DNA from: Pseudidiomarina planktonica
GTDB lineage: Bacteria; Pseudomonadota; Gammaproteobacteria; Enterobacterales; Alteromonadaceae
Assembly: GCF_900177775.1 (NCBI RefSeq)
Contig: NZ_FXWH01000001.1
Span: forward strand, 930,001 to 994,000
DNA length: 64,000 bases
Direction of reading: 5' to 3'
A model generated the notes under the pieces. It was not told the origin of the DNA. It did not search any database and saw only the letters and a list, made by a program, of their open reading frames with translations. Made by a program: the position numbers and the translations under genes. Within the stretch, counting starts at the first letter, position 1, and every line of letters starts with the position of its first letter. Below are positions 1-11,394 of the stretch, one piece after another.

Positions 1-1
1 A

Positions 2-1573
2 AAGATGAAGAAAACTGCAGAAGACTTTTTGGGTGAGAAAGTAACTGAAGCGGTTATTACTGTTCCAGCTTACTTTAACGATGCTCAGCGTCAGGCAACC
101 AAAGACGCAGGTCGCATTGCTGGTTTAGAAGTAAAACGTATTATTAATGAGCCAACTGCTGCGGCGCTGGCTTATGGTATGGATAAAAAGCAAGGCGACA
201 ACATTATCGCCGTGTATGACTTAGGTGGTGGTACTTTCGATATCTCCATTATCGAAATTGACGAAGTTGAAGGCGAGCACACCTTTGAAGTGTTGGCTAC
301 CAACGGTGACACCCACTTAGGTGGTGAAGACTTTGATAACCGCTTGATTAACTACTTAGTTGAGCAGTTTAAGAAAGATCAGGGTATTGATTTACGCAAA
401 GACCCACTGGCAATGCAGCGTCTGAAAGAAGCTGCAGAAAAAGCTAAAATTGAGCTTTCTTCAGCCCAACAAACGGAAGTGAACTTGCCGTATGTTACTG
501 CTGACAGCAGTGGTCCTAAGCACTTAGCTATTAAAGTAACGCGGGCGAAACTGGAATCACTGGTTGAAGATTTGATTCAGAAAACCTTAGAGCCGTTGAA
601 ACTTGCCTTGCAAGACGCCGACTTATCGGTTGGTGAAATCAATGACATCATCATGGTTGGTGGTCAAACCCGGATGCCGAAAGTGCAAGCTGCGGTAACT
701 GACTTCTTCGGTAAAGAGCCACGTCGTGACGTGAATCCGGACGAAGCTGTTGCAGTAGGTGCTGCAGTGCAAGCTGGTGTGTTACAGGGCGATGTAAAAG
801 ACGTGTTGCTGCTGGACGTATGTCCGTTGTCACTTGGTATTGAAACCATGGGCGGCGTGATGACCAAGCTGATTGACAAAAATACGACGATTCCGACCAA
901 GCAGTCGCAAACGTTCTCAACTGCCGAAGACAATCAGTCAGCGGTAACCATTCACGTGGTGCAAGGTGAGCGTAAGCGTGTTGCTGACAACAAGTCACTG
1001 GGTCAGTTTAATCTGGAAGGTATTCGCCCGGGTGCTCGCGGCGTACCGCAAATCGAAGTTACTTTCGATATTGATGCGGACGGTATCCTGCACGTGTCTG
1101 CGAAAGACAAAGACACCGGCAAAGAGCAGAAAATCACCATTAAAGCTTCTTCTGGCTTGAACGACGACGAAGTAGAAAAAATGGTTCGTGATGCCGAAGC
1201 GCATGCCGAAGAAGATAAGAAGTTTGAAGAAATGGTTCAGGTTCGCAATCAGGCTGACGGTTTGGTTCACGCCACCCGTAAGCAGTTGGAAGAAGTAGGT
1301 GACGAGCTTGAACAAGCTGACAAAGATGCCATTGAAAGTGCTATTGGTGAACTTGAAACCGCTATTAAAGACGGTGACAAAGAAGCCATTGAAAGCAAGT
1401 CTGAGGCACTGATGGAAGCATCCGCCAAGTTAATGGAAGTAGCGCAGCAAAAAGCCCAGGCTGAAGGTGGTGCTGCCGGTGCCGAAGCAGGCCCGGACAA
1501 GTCCGCAAGTGATGCTGCAGACGACGTTGTCGACGCTGAATTTGAAGAAGTAAAAGACGAAGACAAAAAGTAA
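2..1573 (+). CDS. dnaK: DnaK (Hsp70) chaperone, 5'-truncated by the window edge
   Basis: ATP-dependent cytosolic Hsp70 that binds exposed hydrophobic segments of client proteins and cycles with DnaJ and GrpE. About 523 residues are visible; comparison with the roughly 638-residue E. coli protein means some 115-120 N-terminal residues lie outside the window. The reading frame is open through base 2, so the ATG at position 5 is internal, not the start. Visible are the nucleotide-binding motifs [11 protein letters not shown] and DLGGGTFD, the VGGQTRMP segment, the substrate-binding domain and an acidic tail ending in [12 protein letters not shown]. In the interdomain linker region [11 protein letters not shown] has Cys where most homologues have Thr. 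dnaJ follows on the same strand after a hairpin. Identification is certain. Confidence 0.98.
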   Translation, partial: KMKKTAEDFLGEKVTEAVITVPAYFNDAQRQATKDAGRIAGLEVKRIINEPTAAALAYGMDKKQGDNIIAVYDLGGGTFDISIIEIDEVEGEHTFEVLATNGDTHLGGEDFDNRLINYLVEQFKKDQGIDLRKDPLAMQRLKEAAEKAKIELSSAQQTEVNLPYVTADSSGPKHLAIKVTRAKLESLVEDLIQKTLEPLKLALQDADLSVGEINDIIMVGGQTRMPKVQAAVTDFFGKEPRRDVNPDEAVAVGAAVQAGVLQGDVKDVLLLDVCPLSLGIETMGGVMTKLIDKNTTIPTKQSQTFSTAEDNQSAVTIHVVQGERKRVADNKSLGQFNLEGIRPGARGVPQIEVTFDIDADGILHVSAKDKDTGKEQKITIKASSGLNDDEVEKMVRDAEAHAEEDKKFEEMVQVRNQADGLVHATRKQLEEVGDELEQADKDAIESAIGELETAIKDGDKEAIESKSEALMEASAKLMEVAQQKAQAEGGAAGAEAGPDKSASDAADDVVDAEFEEVKDEDKK

Positions 1574-1602
1574 CAGCGAATCCTGGCGGATAAGCTAAGT
1601 CG

Positions 1603-1645
1603 AAGTGCACGAGCGTGACTAAGGTGACTCTCGTGCGCTTTTGTT
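1603..1645 (+). terminator. Hairpin between dnaK and dnaJ (attenuator-like terminator)
   Basis: The arms AAGTGCACGAG and CTCGTGCGCTT pair over 11 positions with one G-U wobble around a 16-nt loop, and a short T-run follows. It lies in the dnaK-dnaJ gap, so it probably reduces rather than blocks dnaJ transcription from the dnaK promoter. Function is inferred. Confidence 0.6.
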
Positions 1646-1669
1646 AGAGCAACCGGAACATTGGAAACT

Positions 1670-2818
1670 ATGTCAAAACGCGATTTTTATGAAGTGCTCG
1701 GCGTTGCCAGAGACGCCGGCGAACGCGACATCAAAAAAGCCTATAAACGGTTGGCCATGAAATATCACCCGGACCGAACTAAGGGTGATAAAGAGCTTGA
1801 ACTTAAATTTAAAGAGGTCAAACAGGCGTACGAGGTGTTAATGGATCCTCAGAAACGCCAGGCCTATGACCAATACGGTCACGACGCCTTTGACCAGTCC
1901 CGTGGTGGATTCGGCGGTGGTGCTGGCGCTGGTGGCGCTGATTTTGGTGATATCTTTGGTGATGTGTTCGGTGATATTTTTGGTGGTGGCGGTGGCCGTC
2001 GTCAGCAGAGCCGTGCTCAGCGTGGTGCTGATTTGCGCTACAACCTGGAAATGTCACTGGAAGATGCCGTGCGTGGCAAAGAAGTTGAGCTGAGAATTCC
2101 GAAGCTAAGTACCTGTGATGATTGTGATGGCAGCGGTGCCCGGGCGGGAACCAAGGCTGAAACTTGTGGTCATTGTCATGGTGCCGGACAGATTCAAATG
2201 CGGCAGGGTTTCTTTGCGGTTCAGCAAACCTGTCCACATTGTCGCGGTCGTGGCAAAATTATCAAAGATCCTTGTCGTAGCTGTCATGGCGAAGGTCGGG
2301 TTGAGAAAACTAAGACTCTGTCAGTGAAAATTCCGGCCGGTGTTGATACCGGTGATCGTATTCGTTTATCGAATGAGGGTGAGGCTGGAGAACACGGCGC
2401 ACCAGCAGGTGACTTATACGTACAGGTGCATGTTCGCGAGCATCCAATCTTCAAACGCGACGGCAACAACCTTTATTGTGAAGTACCATTAAGCTTTACT
2501 CATGCAGCACTTGGCGGTGAAATCGAAGTGCCAACGCTGGAAGGTAAAGTGAAGCTTAAGGTGCCAACTGAAACCCAAACCGGTAAATTATTCCGGTTAC
2601 GTGGCAAAGGCGTGAAGTCAGTGCGCACGGGTGCAACCGGCGATTTAATTTGTAAGGTAGTGCTGGAAACACCGGTGAATTTATCTGAGTCGCAGCGCGA
2701 TTTATTGCGTGACTTGGATAAATCCATGGGTAAAGGTGACGAAGCTGCGAAATACCGCCCGAAAGAAAAAGGTTTCTTCGATGGTGTGAAACAGTTTTTT
2801 GATGACTTGCGCAACTAG
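1670..2818 (+). CDS. dnaJ: DnaJ co-chaperone (type I Hsp40)
   Basis: Cytosolic J-protein that delivers clients to DnaK and stimulates its ATPase. The 382-residue product has an N-terminal J domain with the HPD tripeptide (YHPDRTKG), a Gly/Phe-rich linker at about residues 75-115, and four CxxCxGxG zinc repeats ([32 protein letters not shown]). A C-terminal client-binding region follows. I chose the ATG at 1670 because [11 protein letters not shown] matches the usual N-terminus; an upstream in-frame TTG at 1661 is less likely. It lies 96 bp after dnaK, and the hairpin in between suggests partial coupling to the dnaK promoter. Confidence 0.98.
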   Translation: MSKRDFYEVLGVARDAGERDIKKAYKRLAMKYHPDRTKGDKELELKFKEVKQAYEVLMDPQKRQAYDQYGHDAFDQSRGGFGGGAGAGGADFGDIFGDVFGDIFGGGGGRRQQSRAQRGADLRYNLEMSLEDAVRGKEVELRIPKLSTCDDCDGSGARAGTKAETCGHCHGAGQIQMRQGFFAVQQTCPHCRGRGKIIKDPCRSCHGEGRVEKTKTLSVKIPAGVDTGDRIRLSNEGEAGEHGAPAGDLYVQVHVREHPIFKRDGNNLYCEVPLSFTHAALGGEIEVPTLEGKVKLKVPTETQTGKLFRLRGKGVKSVRTGATGDLICKVVLETPVNLSESQRDLLRDLDKSMGKGDEAAKYRPKEKGFFDGVKQFFDDLRN

Positions 2819-2844
2819 TTGAATAAACTATGCTTGTGAGTACG

Positions 2845-2881
2845 AACGGGCAACGGCAATATCGCCTGTGCCCGTTTTTTT
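2845..2881 (+). terminator. Rho-independent terminator after dnaJ
   Basis: Perfect 8-bp arms AACGGGCA and TGCCCGTT, with a partly self-complementary loop (CGGC...GCC), precede a run of seven T. It ends the dnaK-dnaJ unit directly upstream of the ribosome-binding site of the next gene. Confidence 0.85.
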
Positions 2882-2894
2882 ATGGGAGTTTCTG

Positions 2895-3719
2895 ATGAAA
2901 AATTGGCGCCATTTTGGATGTCTTATATTGGCAGCAGCGACGTTAATTGCCTGCACGAAATCACCGACCGGTCGCAATCAGTTGCAATTGTTTTCCAGTA
3001 GTCAGTTGGAACAGATGGGGAACGAAAGTTACGCGCAATTGAAAGAGCAGGAAAAACTGAGCACCGATCAAGAGTTGATTGATTATGTGCAATGCCTTGC
3101 GGATGAGCTGATTGCCGGATTACCCGCTGAATACCGCGAAAAAAGCTGGGAAGTGAATGTGTTCGACAGCGATCAAATTAATGCGTTTGCCTTACCTGGT
3201 GGCAACATTGGTGTGTATCGCGGTTTGCATGAAATAGCAGAAACTCCGGACCAGTTGGCTGCAGTTATGGGACACGAAATTGGCCATGTAATTGCTGAGC
3301 ACGGTAATGCGCGGATGTCGAATAACATGCTCATTGGCTTAGGTTTGCAAGTGGGTAGTATTGTGGCCTCGCAGAAAACCGATAACAACACTGCGGCCAT
3401 GATTATGGCTGGTTTAGGAGTGGGTGCTCAGGTTGGTGTTATGTTGCCATTCTCACGTTCACACGAGTCTGAATCCGACCAGTTAGGTATGGATTACATG
3501 GCGCAGGCTGGTTACAACCCGGCAGCTGCCGCTGACTTGTGGCGCAATATGAAAGTGGCATCAGGCGGATCATCGCCGCCTGAATTGCTGTCGACGCATC
3601 CATCACCAGACAGTCGTATTGACGATATAAATGATTATTTACCGCAGGTTATGCCTATTTATGAACGTCAGGTAGCAGCCGGTAAAGGCGGTAGTTGCAA
3701 GCGTCCTGCAACAGATTAA
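2895..3719 (+). CDS. M48-family zinc metalloprotease, lipoprotein (LoiP/YggG-like)
   Basis: Putative periplasmic or membrane-anchored Zn-dependent endopeptidase of the M48 (HtpX/Oma1-type) family, probably acting in envelope protein quality control. The 274-residue product starts with a lipoprotein signal, LIAC, with the lipidated Cys at about residue 20. The zinc motif HEIGH lies at residues 127-131 and the third ligand Glu sits in ESESD near residue 193. The ATG at 2895 follows GGGAG at a good distance; an upstream GTG at 2868 lies inside the dnaJ terminator and is rejected. It resembles E. coli LoiP/YggG and could equally be a BepA-type relative without the TPR domain. It appears monocistronic, with terminators on both sides. 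Confidence 0.9.
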   Translation: MKNWRHFGCLILAAATLIACTKSPTGRNQLQLFSSSQLEQMGNESYAQLKEQEKLSTDQELIDYVQCLADELIAGLPAEYREKSWEVNVFDSDQINAFALPGGNIGVYRGLHEIAETPDQLAAVMGHEIGHVIAEHGNARMSNNMLIGLGLQVGSIVASQKTDNNTAAMIMAGLGVGAQVGVMLPFSRSHESESDQLGMDYMAQAGYNPAAAADLWRNMKVASGGSSPPELLSTHPSPDSRIDDINDYLPQVMPIYERQVAAGKGGSCKRPATD

Positions 3720-3763
3720 GTCGTAGCAGAATGAATTCGCTATAAGCTATTGCTAAATTGACT

Positions 3764-3810
3764 AAACGAAAGGCCTGAACTTAGCGTAAAGTGAAGGCCT
3801 TTCGTTTATT
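3764..3810 (+). terminator. Rho-independent terminator after the M48 peptidase gene
   Basis: A perfect 13-bp stem (AAACGAAAGGCCT / AGGCCTTTCGTTT) is followed by ATTT. It ends only a few bases before the Shine-Dalgarno of the next gene, so that gene is read either by read-through or from a promoter overlapping the hairpin. Confidence 0.8.
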
Positions 3811-3821
3811 TGGAGCAAGTT

Positions 3822-5063
3822 ATGTTTTCTCGCTGGTTTGCCATTCCGTTTTGGCAACGTGTGCTCGGAGCTTTCATTGCAGGCGCCCTGATTGGCGTGT
3901 TTGCCAGTGATTTCGCGGTGCAGCTAAAACCGCTCGGAACGCTATTCATTAATGCCATTATGATGCTGGTGGCGCCGCTTATTTTCTGCGCCATAGTTAC
4001 CGCCATTACCGATATGCAGGACACCCAGCGCATGGGTCGGTTAGGTGTGAAAACCATAGGTTTGTTCCTGCTGACCGCGGTTATAGCCAGCGTGATTGGC
4101 TTGTCGGTGGGTAGCTTGCTCGATATTAGCCCAACGGCAACCATCAGTCAGGGCGACTACGAACAAAAGAATGTACCTGGTGTGGCGCAGGTTCTGTTAA
4201 ACATGGTACCGACCAACCCATTTCGCGCGCTCAGCGAAGGTAACATTCTGCAAATCGTGGTTTTTGCAGCTCTGGTTGGTGTTGCCATAAACAAAGTTGG
4301 CAGTACCGCGGCGCCATTGCAGAAAACCTTAAAGTCTGGCGCTGAAGTAATGTATAAAATTACTAAAATGGTGCTGGAACTAACGCCACTTGGCGTGTTC
4401 GGTTTAATGGCCTGGGTAGTCGGCTATTATGGCTTGGAAAGCTTACTGCCCTTAGCGTCTTTTGTTGGTGCTATTTATTTGGCGTGCTTGCTGCACATTA
4501 TTTTTGTGTACGGCAGTTTTGTGAAGTTTGCCGGTGGTATTTCACCCTGGTTATTCTTCAAAACCGTATTCGAAGCTCAGCTGATTGCGTACACCACCTG
4601 TAGCAGTTTTGGCTCGTTACCAGCGGCTCATAAAGTGGTTACTGAGAAGTTAGGCGTTTCCAAAGATTACGCCAGCTTTGTATTGCCGCTAGGTGCCACT
4701 ATTAACATGGACGGCTGTGGTGGTATTTACCCGGCTATCGCCGCGATCTTCATTGCTCAATTGTACGGCATTGACTTGAGTGTTCTGGATTACATGATCA
4801 TTACAGCCACGGCTACCCTGGCGTCAGTAGGTACCGCCGGCGTGCCGGGTACAGCTATGGTTATGTTAACTGTAACGCTAAATGCAGTAGGCTTGCCGCT
4901 GGAAGGCATTGCCTTTATTGCTGCAATAGATAGGATTATAGATATGATGCGCACCGCGACCAATGTGACCGGTGACATGATGGTGGCGCTAGTGGTTGGT
5001 CGTTCAGAGCAGCAGGTGGATGAAGAAGTGCTGGCTGCACTAGGTAAACCACAAACAGCTTAA
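3822..5063 (+). CDS. Dicarboxylate/amino acid:cation symporter (DAACS/SLC1 family)
   Basis: Inner-membrane secondary transporter that imports an acidic amino acid or C4-dicarboxylate with Na+ or H+. The 413-residue product is hydrophobic throughout and carries the family landmarks of the two re-entrant hairpins and TM7/TM8: CSSFGSLPAAHK, NMDG and the substrate-binding helix DMMRTATNVTGD. The usual NMDGT is NMDGC here (around residue 300), which may shift substrate preference. The ATG at 3822 follows GGAG; an in-frame TTG at 3810 overlaps the terminator. The substrate cannot be settled from sequence; gltP- and dctA-like assignments are both possible. Confidence 0.9.
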   Translation: MFSRWFAIPFWQRVLGAFIAGALIGVFASDFAVQLKPLGTLFINAIMMLVAPLIFCAIVTAITDMQDTQRMGRLGVKTIGLFLLTAVIASVIGLSVGSLLDISPTATISQGDYEQKNVPGVAQVLLNMVPTNPFRALSEGNILQIVVFAALVGVAINKVGSTAAPLQKTLKSGAEVMYKITKMVLELTPLGVFGLMAWVVGYYGLESLLPLASFVGAIYLACLLHIIFVYGSFVKFAGGISPWLFFKTVFEAQLIAYTTCSSFGSLPAAHKVVTEKLGVSKDYASFVLPLGATINMDGCGGIYPAIAAIFIAQLYGIDLSVLDYMIITATATLASVGTAGVPGTAMVMLTVTLNAVGLPLEGIAFIAAIDRIIDMMRTATNVTGDMMVALVVGRSEQQVDEEVLAALGKPQTA

Positions 5064-5116
5064 CGAACAAGTAGCGGGTTGAACATGAACCTGACCGGAA
5101 CAAGGGAACAGTTGAA

Positions 5117-5920
5117 ATGACGGTAACAGTTGCAGTGCTTGGAGCCAGCGGGCGTATGGGGCAGGAAGTAATTACTGCTATTGCCTCAAATTCACAAGTT
5201 GAATGCACTGCGGCTGTGGTTCGTGATAGTTCGAGTGCCGTTGGTGAGCCTGTCGCTGGTGGTTCGGGATTGGTTTACAGCACACTGGCTGATGCGGTTA
5301 AGGCACGGCCACAGGTGTTTATTGACTTTAGCCTGCCGACAGCTTTGTCGGACAACCTGCAGGCTGCGCGCGACGCAGGTGCTGCTATAGTGGTTTGCAC
5401 CACAGGTTTAAGCACCGAGCAGCAGCAAGAGTTGCAGCAAGCCGGTGAACAGCAGCGCGTACTCTACGCAGCTAATACCAGTGTTGGGGTAAATCTGTTA
5501 GCTGAACTGGTGCAACTGGCTAGTGGTGTGCTGGCACAAGCTGACATTGAAATTACCGAAGCGCATCACCGACATAAGCGTGACGCGCCATCGGGCACCG
5601 CATTGTTACTGGGTGAAGCGGTAGCGCAGGGGCGGCAGCAACAACTGGCCGATGTTTCTGCTGGTATTCGTGGCGACGGGTTGCGTGGTGACGGCGAAAT
5701 CGGCTTTGCCAGTATCCGTGCCGCTGACATTATTGGTGAGCACACAGTGCTGCTGGCGCACCCTGGTGAACGATTAGAATTAACGCATCGGGTAAGTAAC
5801 CGGAATATTTTCGCCAAAGGTGCATTGCAGGCTGCGCAGTGGCTAGTTGAGCAGGAAACGGGCTACTACCAGATGCGCGATATGCTGAACCTTCAACAAC
5901 TACTGTCGAAATTAGCTTAG
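5117..5920 (+). CDS. dapB: 4-hydroxy-tetrahydrodipicolinate reductase
   Basis: NAD(P)H-dependent reductase of the diaminopimelate/lysine pathway, which supplies meso-DAP for peptidoglycan and lysine for protein. The 267-residue product opens with the dinucleotide-binding loop GASGRMG. The catalytic and substrate-binding segment EAHHRHKRDAPSGTA lies at about residues 155-169; E. coli has HRHKVDAPSG, so only one residue differs in that core. The ATG is at 5117, 53 bp after the symporter. Position upstream of carAB is common in gammaproteobacteria. A terminator follows at about 6000. Confidence 0.97.
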   Translation: MTVTVAVLGASGRMGQEVITAIASNSQVECTAAVVRDSSSAVGEPVAGGSGLVYSTLADAVKARPQVFIDFSLPTALSDNLQAARDAGAAIVVCTTGLSTEQQQELQQAGEQQRVLYAANTSVGVNLLAELVQLASGVLAQADIEITEAHHRHKRDAPSGTALLLGEAVAQGRQQQLADVSAGIRGDGLRGDGEIGFASIRAADIIGEHTVLLAHPGERLELTHRVSNRNIFAKGALQAAQWLVEQETGYYQMRDMLNLQQLLSKLA

Positions 5921-5999
5921 GTGACAGTTCAATGACGAAATTGAACTGGACGAATGAGGGGCATTTTTGTATTATAGGAACAATTTGCTAGCTGCAGAC

Positions 6000-6024
6000 A
6001 AAGCGCCCTCGAGGTCGCTTTTTT
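6000..6024 (+). terminator. Rho-independent terminator after dapB
   Basis: Stem AAAGCG / CGCTTT is extended by CC/GG around a TCGA loop and followed by a T-run. It separates dapB from the carAB unit. Confidence 0.75.
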
Positions 6025-6035
6025 GGTAACTGAAA

Positions 6036-6056
6036 AGCATAAAAAATAATTATGCT
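6036..6056. repeat. 21-bp inverted repeat in the carA upstream region
   Basis: Perfect 7-bp arms AGCATAA and TTATGCT flank a 7-bp A/T-rich centre. The position 130-150 bp upstream of carA fits an operator. Its odd length and its sequence do not match the 18-bp ARG-box consensus, so the binding protein is unknown. Confidence 0.45.
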
Positions 6057-6130
6057 GGTGGTTGCCAATGCAGGGAAGGCAGGCTGAAAACGGGCATTAA
6101 AGTGGCCTTGGGCACTAATGCAGAATATTA

Positions 6131-6168
6131 AACGGGGAAGTCAACTTACTTGATTCACCCGTTTTTTT
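6131..6168 (+). terminator. Leader terminator/attenuator directly upstream of carA
   Basis: Arms AACGGG and CCCGTT, continued after a 2-nt internal loop by AGTCAA/TTGATT (one G-U), form a stem closed by a 5-nt loop. Seven T follow. The structure ends only 17 bp before the carA start and 6 bp before its Shine-Dalgarno. A terminator in this place implies conditional read-through into carAB, that is, transcription attenuation. The signal controlling it cannot be read from the sequence. Confidence 0.7.
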
Positions 6169-6185
6169 ATGTACGGAGGTTACCC

Positions 6186-7349
6186 TTGAGTATATTAGCT
6201 AGCCATGCAGCAAGTCGTGCCATTTTGGTACTTGCCGATGGCACTGTCTTTCACGGCACCGCAATTGGTGCTGGTGGAGCCGCGGTTGGTGAAGTTGTTT
6301 TTAATACCGCAATGACCGGTTATCAGGAAATTCTTACCGACCCCTCCTACGCAGAACAAATGGTTACCCTCACTTATCCCCACATTGGCAATTACGGCAC
6401 TAACAGCGAAGATGAAGAATCAAATCGCGTGTGGGCCAAAGGCCTGATAATTCGTGATTTATCGCTCAAAGCCAGTAACTTTCGTAAAGACCAGTCATTA
6501 AGTGACTACTTACGTCAGCGCAATGTCGTGGGTATTGCCGATATAGACACGCGCAAACTGACGCGTATTCTGCGTGAGAAAGGTGCGCAGAGTGGCTGCA
6601 TTATGGCCGGCAACATTGACGGCGAACTCAATGTTGAGAAAGCACTGAAACTGGCGCAAGACTATCCGGGCCTGCAGGGCATGGATTTAGCCAAAGAAGT
6701 GAGCATTAAAACACCACATCAATGGGAAGGCGGTGCCTGGCGATTAGGGCAGGGCTTCTGTAAAGACAACGAAGAGAAATTTCATGTTGTTGCCTACGAT
6801 TACGGTTGCAAGCGCAATATCCTGCGTAACCTGGTAGCGCGTGGTTGTAAAGTGACCTTAGTGCCGGCGCAAACACCGGCAGCCGACGTATTAGCCATGG
6901 ACCCGGACGGCGTGTTCTTGTCGAACGGCCCGGGTGACCCTGAGCCATGCGACTACGCTATTAAAGCGATTCAGGAAATTATTGCGGCGAAGGTGCCAGT
7001 ATTTGGAATTTGTCTGGGGCACCAATTGCTGGCTCTGGCCAGCGGTGCGCGTACGGTCAAAATGAAGTTTGGTCACCACGGTGCGAACCATCCGGTGCTT
7101 GATATCGAACGCGGCACGGTAATGATTACCAGCCAGAACCATGGCTTTGCGGTAGATGAAGGCACGCTGCCGGATAACCTGAAAGTAACGCATAAGTCGT
7201 TATTTGATGGCACCTTGCAAGGTATTCATCGCACTGATGCGCCAGCGTACAGCTTCCAGGGACACCCAGAAGCTAGTCCGGGACCGAATGACGCGGAAGC
7301 CTTATTTGACCATTTTATCGAGCTGATGACGGATCACGTTAAAGCCTGA
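6186..7349 (+). CDS. carA: Carbamoyl-phosphate synthase, small (glutaminase) subunit
   Basis: Hydrolyses glutamine and channels ammonia to CarB for carbamoyl phosphate, the precursor of pyrimidines and arginine. The 387-residue product has an N-terminal small-subunit domain and a C-terminal class I amidotransferase. The nucleophile Cys is in [15 protein letters not shown] (about residue 276), and His and Glu of the triad are in GHPEASPGP (about 360 and 362). Translation appears to start at TTG 6186, which sits 6 nt after CGGAGG. No ATG lies nearby, and the upstream in-frame TTG at 6150 falls inside the leader hairpin. It is followed after 30 bp by carB. Confidence 0.97.
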   Translation: MSILASHAASRAILVLADGTVFHGTAIGAGGAAVGEVVFNTAMTGYQEILTDPSYAEQMVTLTYPHIGNYGTNSEDEESNRVWAKGLIIRDLSLKASNFRKDQSLSDYLRQRNVVGIADIDTRKLTRILREKGAQSGCIMAGNIDGELNVEKALKLAQDYPGLQGMDLAKEVSIKTPHQWEGGAWRLGQGFCKDNEEKFHVVAYDYGCKRNILRNLVARGCKVTLVPAQTPAADVLAMDPDGVFLSNGPGDPEPCDYAIKAIQEIIAAKVPVFGICLGHQLLALASGARTVKMKFGHHGANHPVLDIERGTVMITSQNHGFAVDEGTLPDNLKVTHKSLFDGTLQGIHRTDAPAYSFQGHPEASPGPNDAEALFDHFIELMTDHVKA

Positions 7350-7379
7350 AGCCTTTGAACGACAGGACAAATTAAGTTT

Positions 7380-10600
<3,221 letters not shown>

Positions 10601-10604
<4 letters not shown>

Positions 10605-11077
10605 ACCAAATACCTATGACGGAGCATGGTGCGGAAATGTTACGCACCGAATTAAAGCGTCTTAAAACTGAAGATCGTCCACGTATTATTCAGGCAATTT
10701 CTGATGCTCGCGAGCATGGCGATCTAAAAGAGAACGCGGAATATCACGCGGCGCGTGAACAGCAAGGTTTCTGTGAAGGTCGAATTCAGGAAATTGAAGC
10801 TAAGCTGAGCAACGCGCAAATCATTGACGTAACCAAGATACCAAATAATGGCAAAATCATTTTTGGCTCTACCGTTACACTGTTTAACACCAGCAATGAT
10901 AACGAAGTGACCTACCGCATAGTGGGCGACGACGAGGCCAATATTAAGTCCAACTTAATCTCGGTGAACTCGCCCATCTCACGCGCTTTAATTGGCAAAG
11001 TAGTTGACGATGTCGCCGTGGTTGCAACACCAAACGGTGAAGTTGAATACGAAGTAGTGAAGGTAGAGTATAAATAA
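10601..11077 (+). CDS. greA: Transcription elongation factor GreA
   Basis: Enters the secondary channel of RNA polymerase and stimulates cleavage of backtracked RNA. The 158-residue product has the N-terminal coiled coil with the tip segment [20 protein letters not shown], including the acidic residues that position catalytic Mg2+. The C-terminal FKBP-like domain includes [12 protein letters not shown]. It overlaps carB by 4 nt, an arrangement shared with many gammaproteobacteria. The transcript terminates in a hairpin that lies within the next, convergent gene. Confidence 0.98.
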
Positions 11078-11098
11078 GCTGTTCAGCTAACGAACAGA

Positions 11099-11368
11099 CT
11101 ACTTTGAAAGCAGTGCGGCAAGTTCGCGCTGCTTTTTTTGTTTTTCAGCCTTGGTTAACGGCGCGCCGTGGTATTCGGCGATATCAGGAAACACCTGCTC
11201 TATCGGCTTATGCAAGGCTTTTGCTAAAGCCTCAGCGACCACCCGTGAGCGTGCTTTGCGAGCCGCCACTTTAGAAATCAGCGACGGGCTTTTACCAAGC
11301 GCCTGAGCCAGCATACTGAAGTCAAAACCCCGCGCTGACAATTCCTTTTTGATTTGATCTGTGTCCAT
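11099..11368 (-). CDS. Small helix-turn-helix DNA-binding protein (Ner/XRE-like)
   Basis: Predicted 89-residue cytosolic DNA-binding protein. Residues about 1-60 form a helix-turn-helix fold: a segment beginning FDFSMLAQALGKSP, then a recognition-helix-like SLISKVAARKARSR, and a third helix, VVAEALAKALHKPIEQVFPDI. This resembles Ner/Nlp-type phage-derived regulators. The basic Lys/Gln-rich tail is encoded across the greA terminator. It is divergent from a CI-repressor-like gene, with only a few bases between the longest reading frames. I infer a transcription regulator of this pair; targets are unknown. Confidence 0.75.
   Translation of the reverse strand: MDTDQIKKELSARGFDFSMLAQALGKSPSLISKVAARKARSRVVAEALAKALHKPIEQVFPDIAEYHGAPLTKAEKQKKQRELAALLSK
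11107..11139 (+). terminator. greA terminator embedded in the 3' end of the convergent HTH gene
   Basis: Arms AAAGCAGTGCG and CGCGCTGCTTT pair over 11 positions (one G-U) around a 7-nt loop and run into seven T. On the minus strand the same bases encode the last codons of the HTH protein. Confidence 0.8.
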
Positions 11369-11378
11369 TATGTATAGT
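11349..11378 (+). promoter_or_regulatory. Predicted sigma70 promoter of the CI-like gene
   Basis: TTGATT and TATAGT are separated by 18 bp. Initiation would fall near 11384-11386, downstream of the GTG at 11377. The CI-like protein would then start at ATG 11395 or later. The promoter overlaps the 5' end of the divergent HTH gene. Confidence 0.5.
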
Positions 11379-11394
11379 GTCTGATGAGTTCACA

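Noticed and set aside
651-1566. Several minus-strand frames opposite dnaK
   Set aside because: Long shadows in highly expressed biased codons; no start signals, no domains.
5932-5991. 19-codon open frame (starting MTKLNW) between dapB and the carA leader
   Set aside because: No Shine-Dalgarno, and it ends before the dapB terminator rather than next to the carA attenuator, so it is unlikely to be a leader peptide.
6036-6056. ARG box upstream of carA
   Set aside because: The dyad has odd length and AGCATAA/TTATGCT arms, which do not fit the 18-bp TGAAT-W4-ATTCA consensus.
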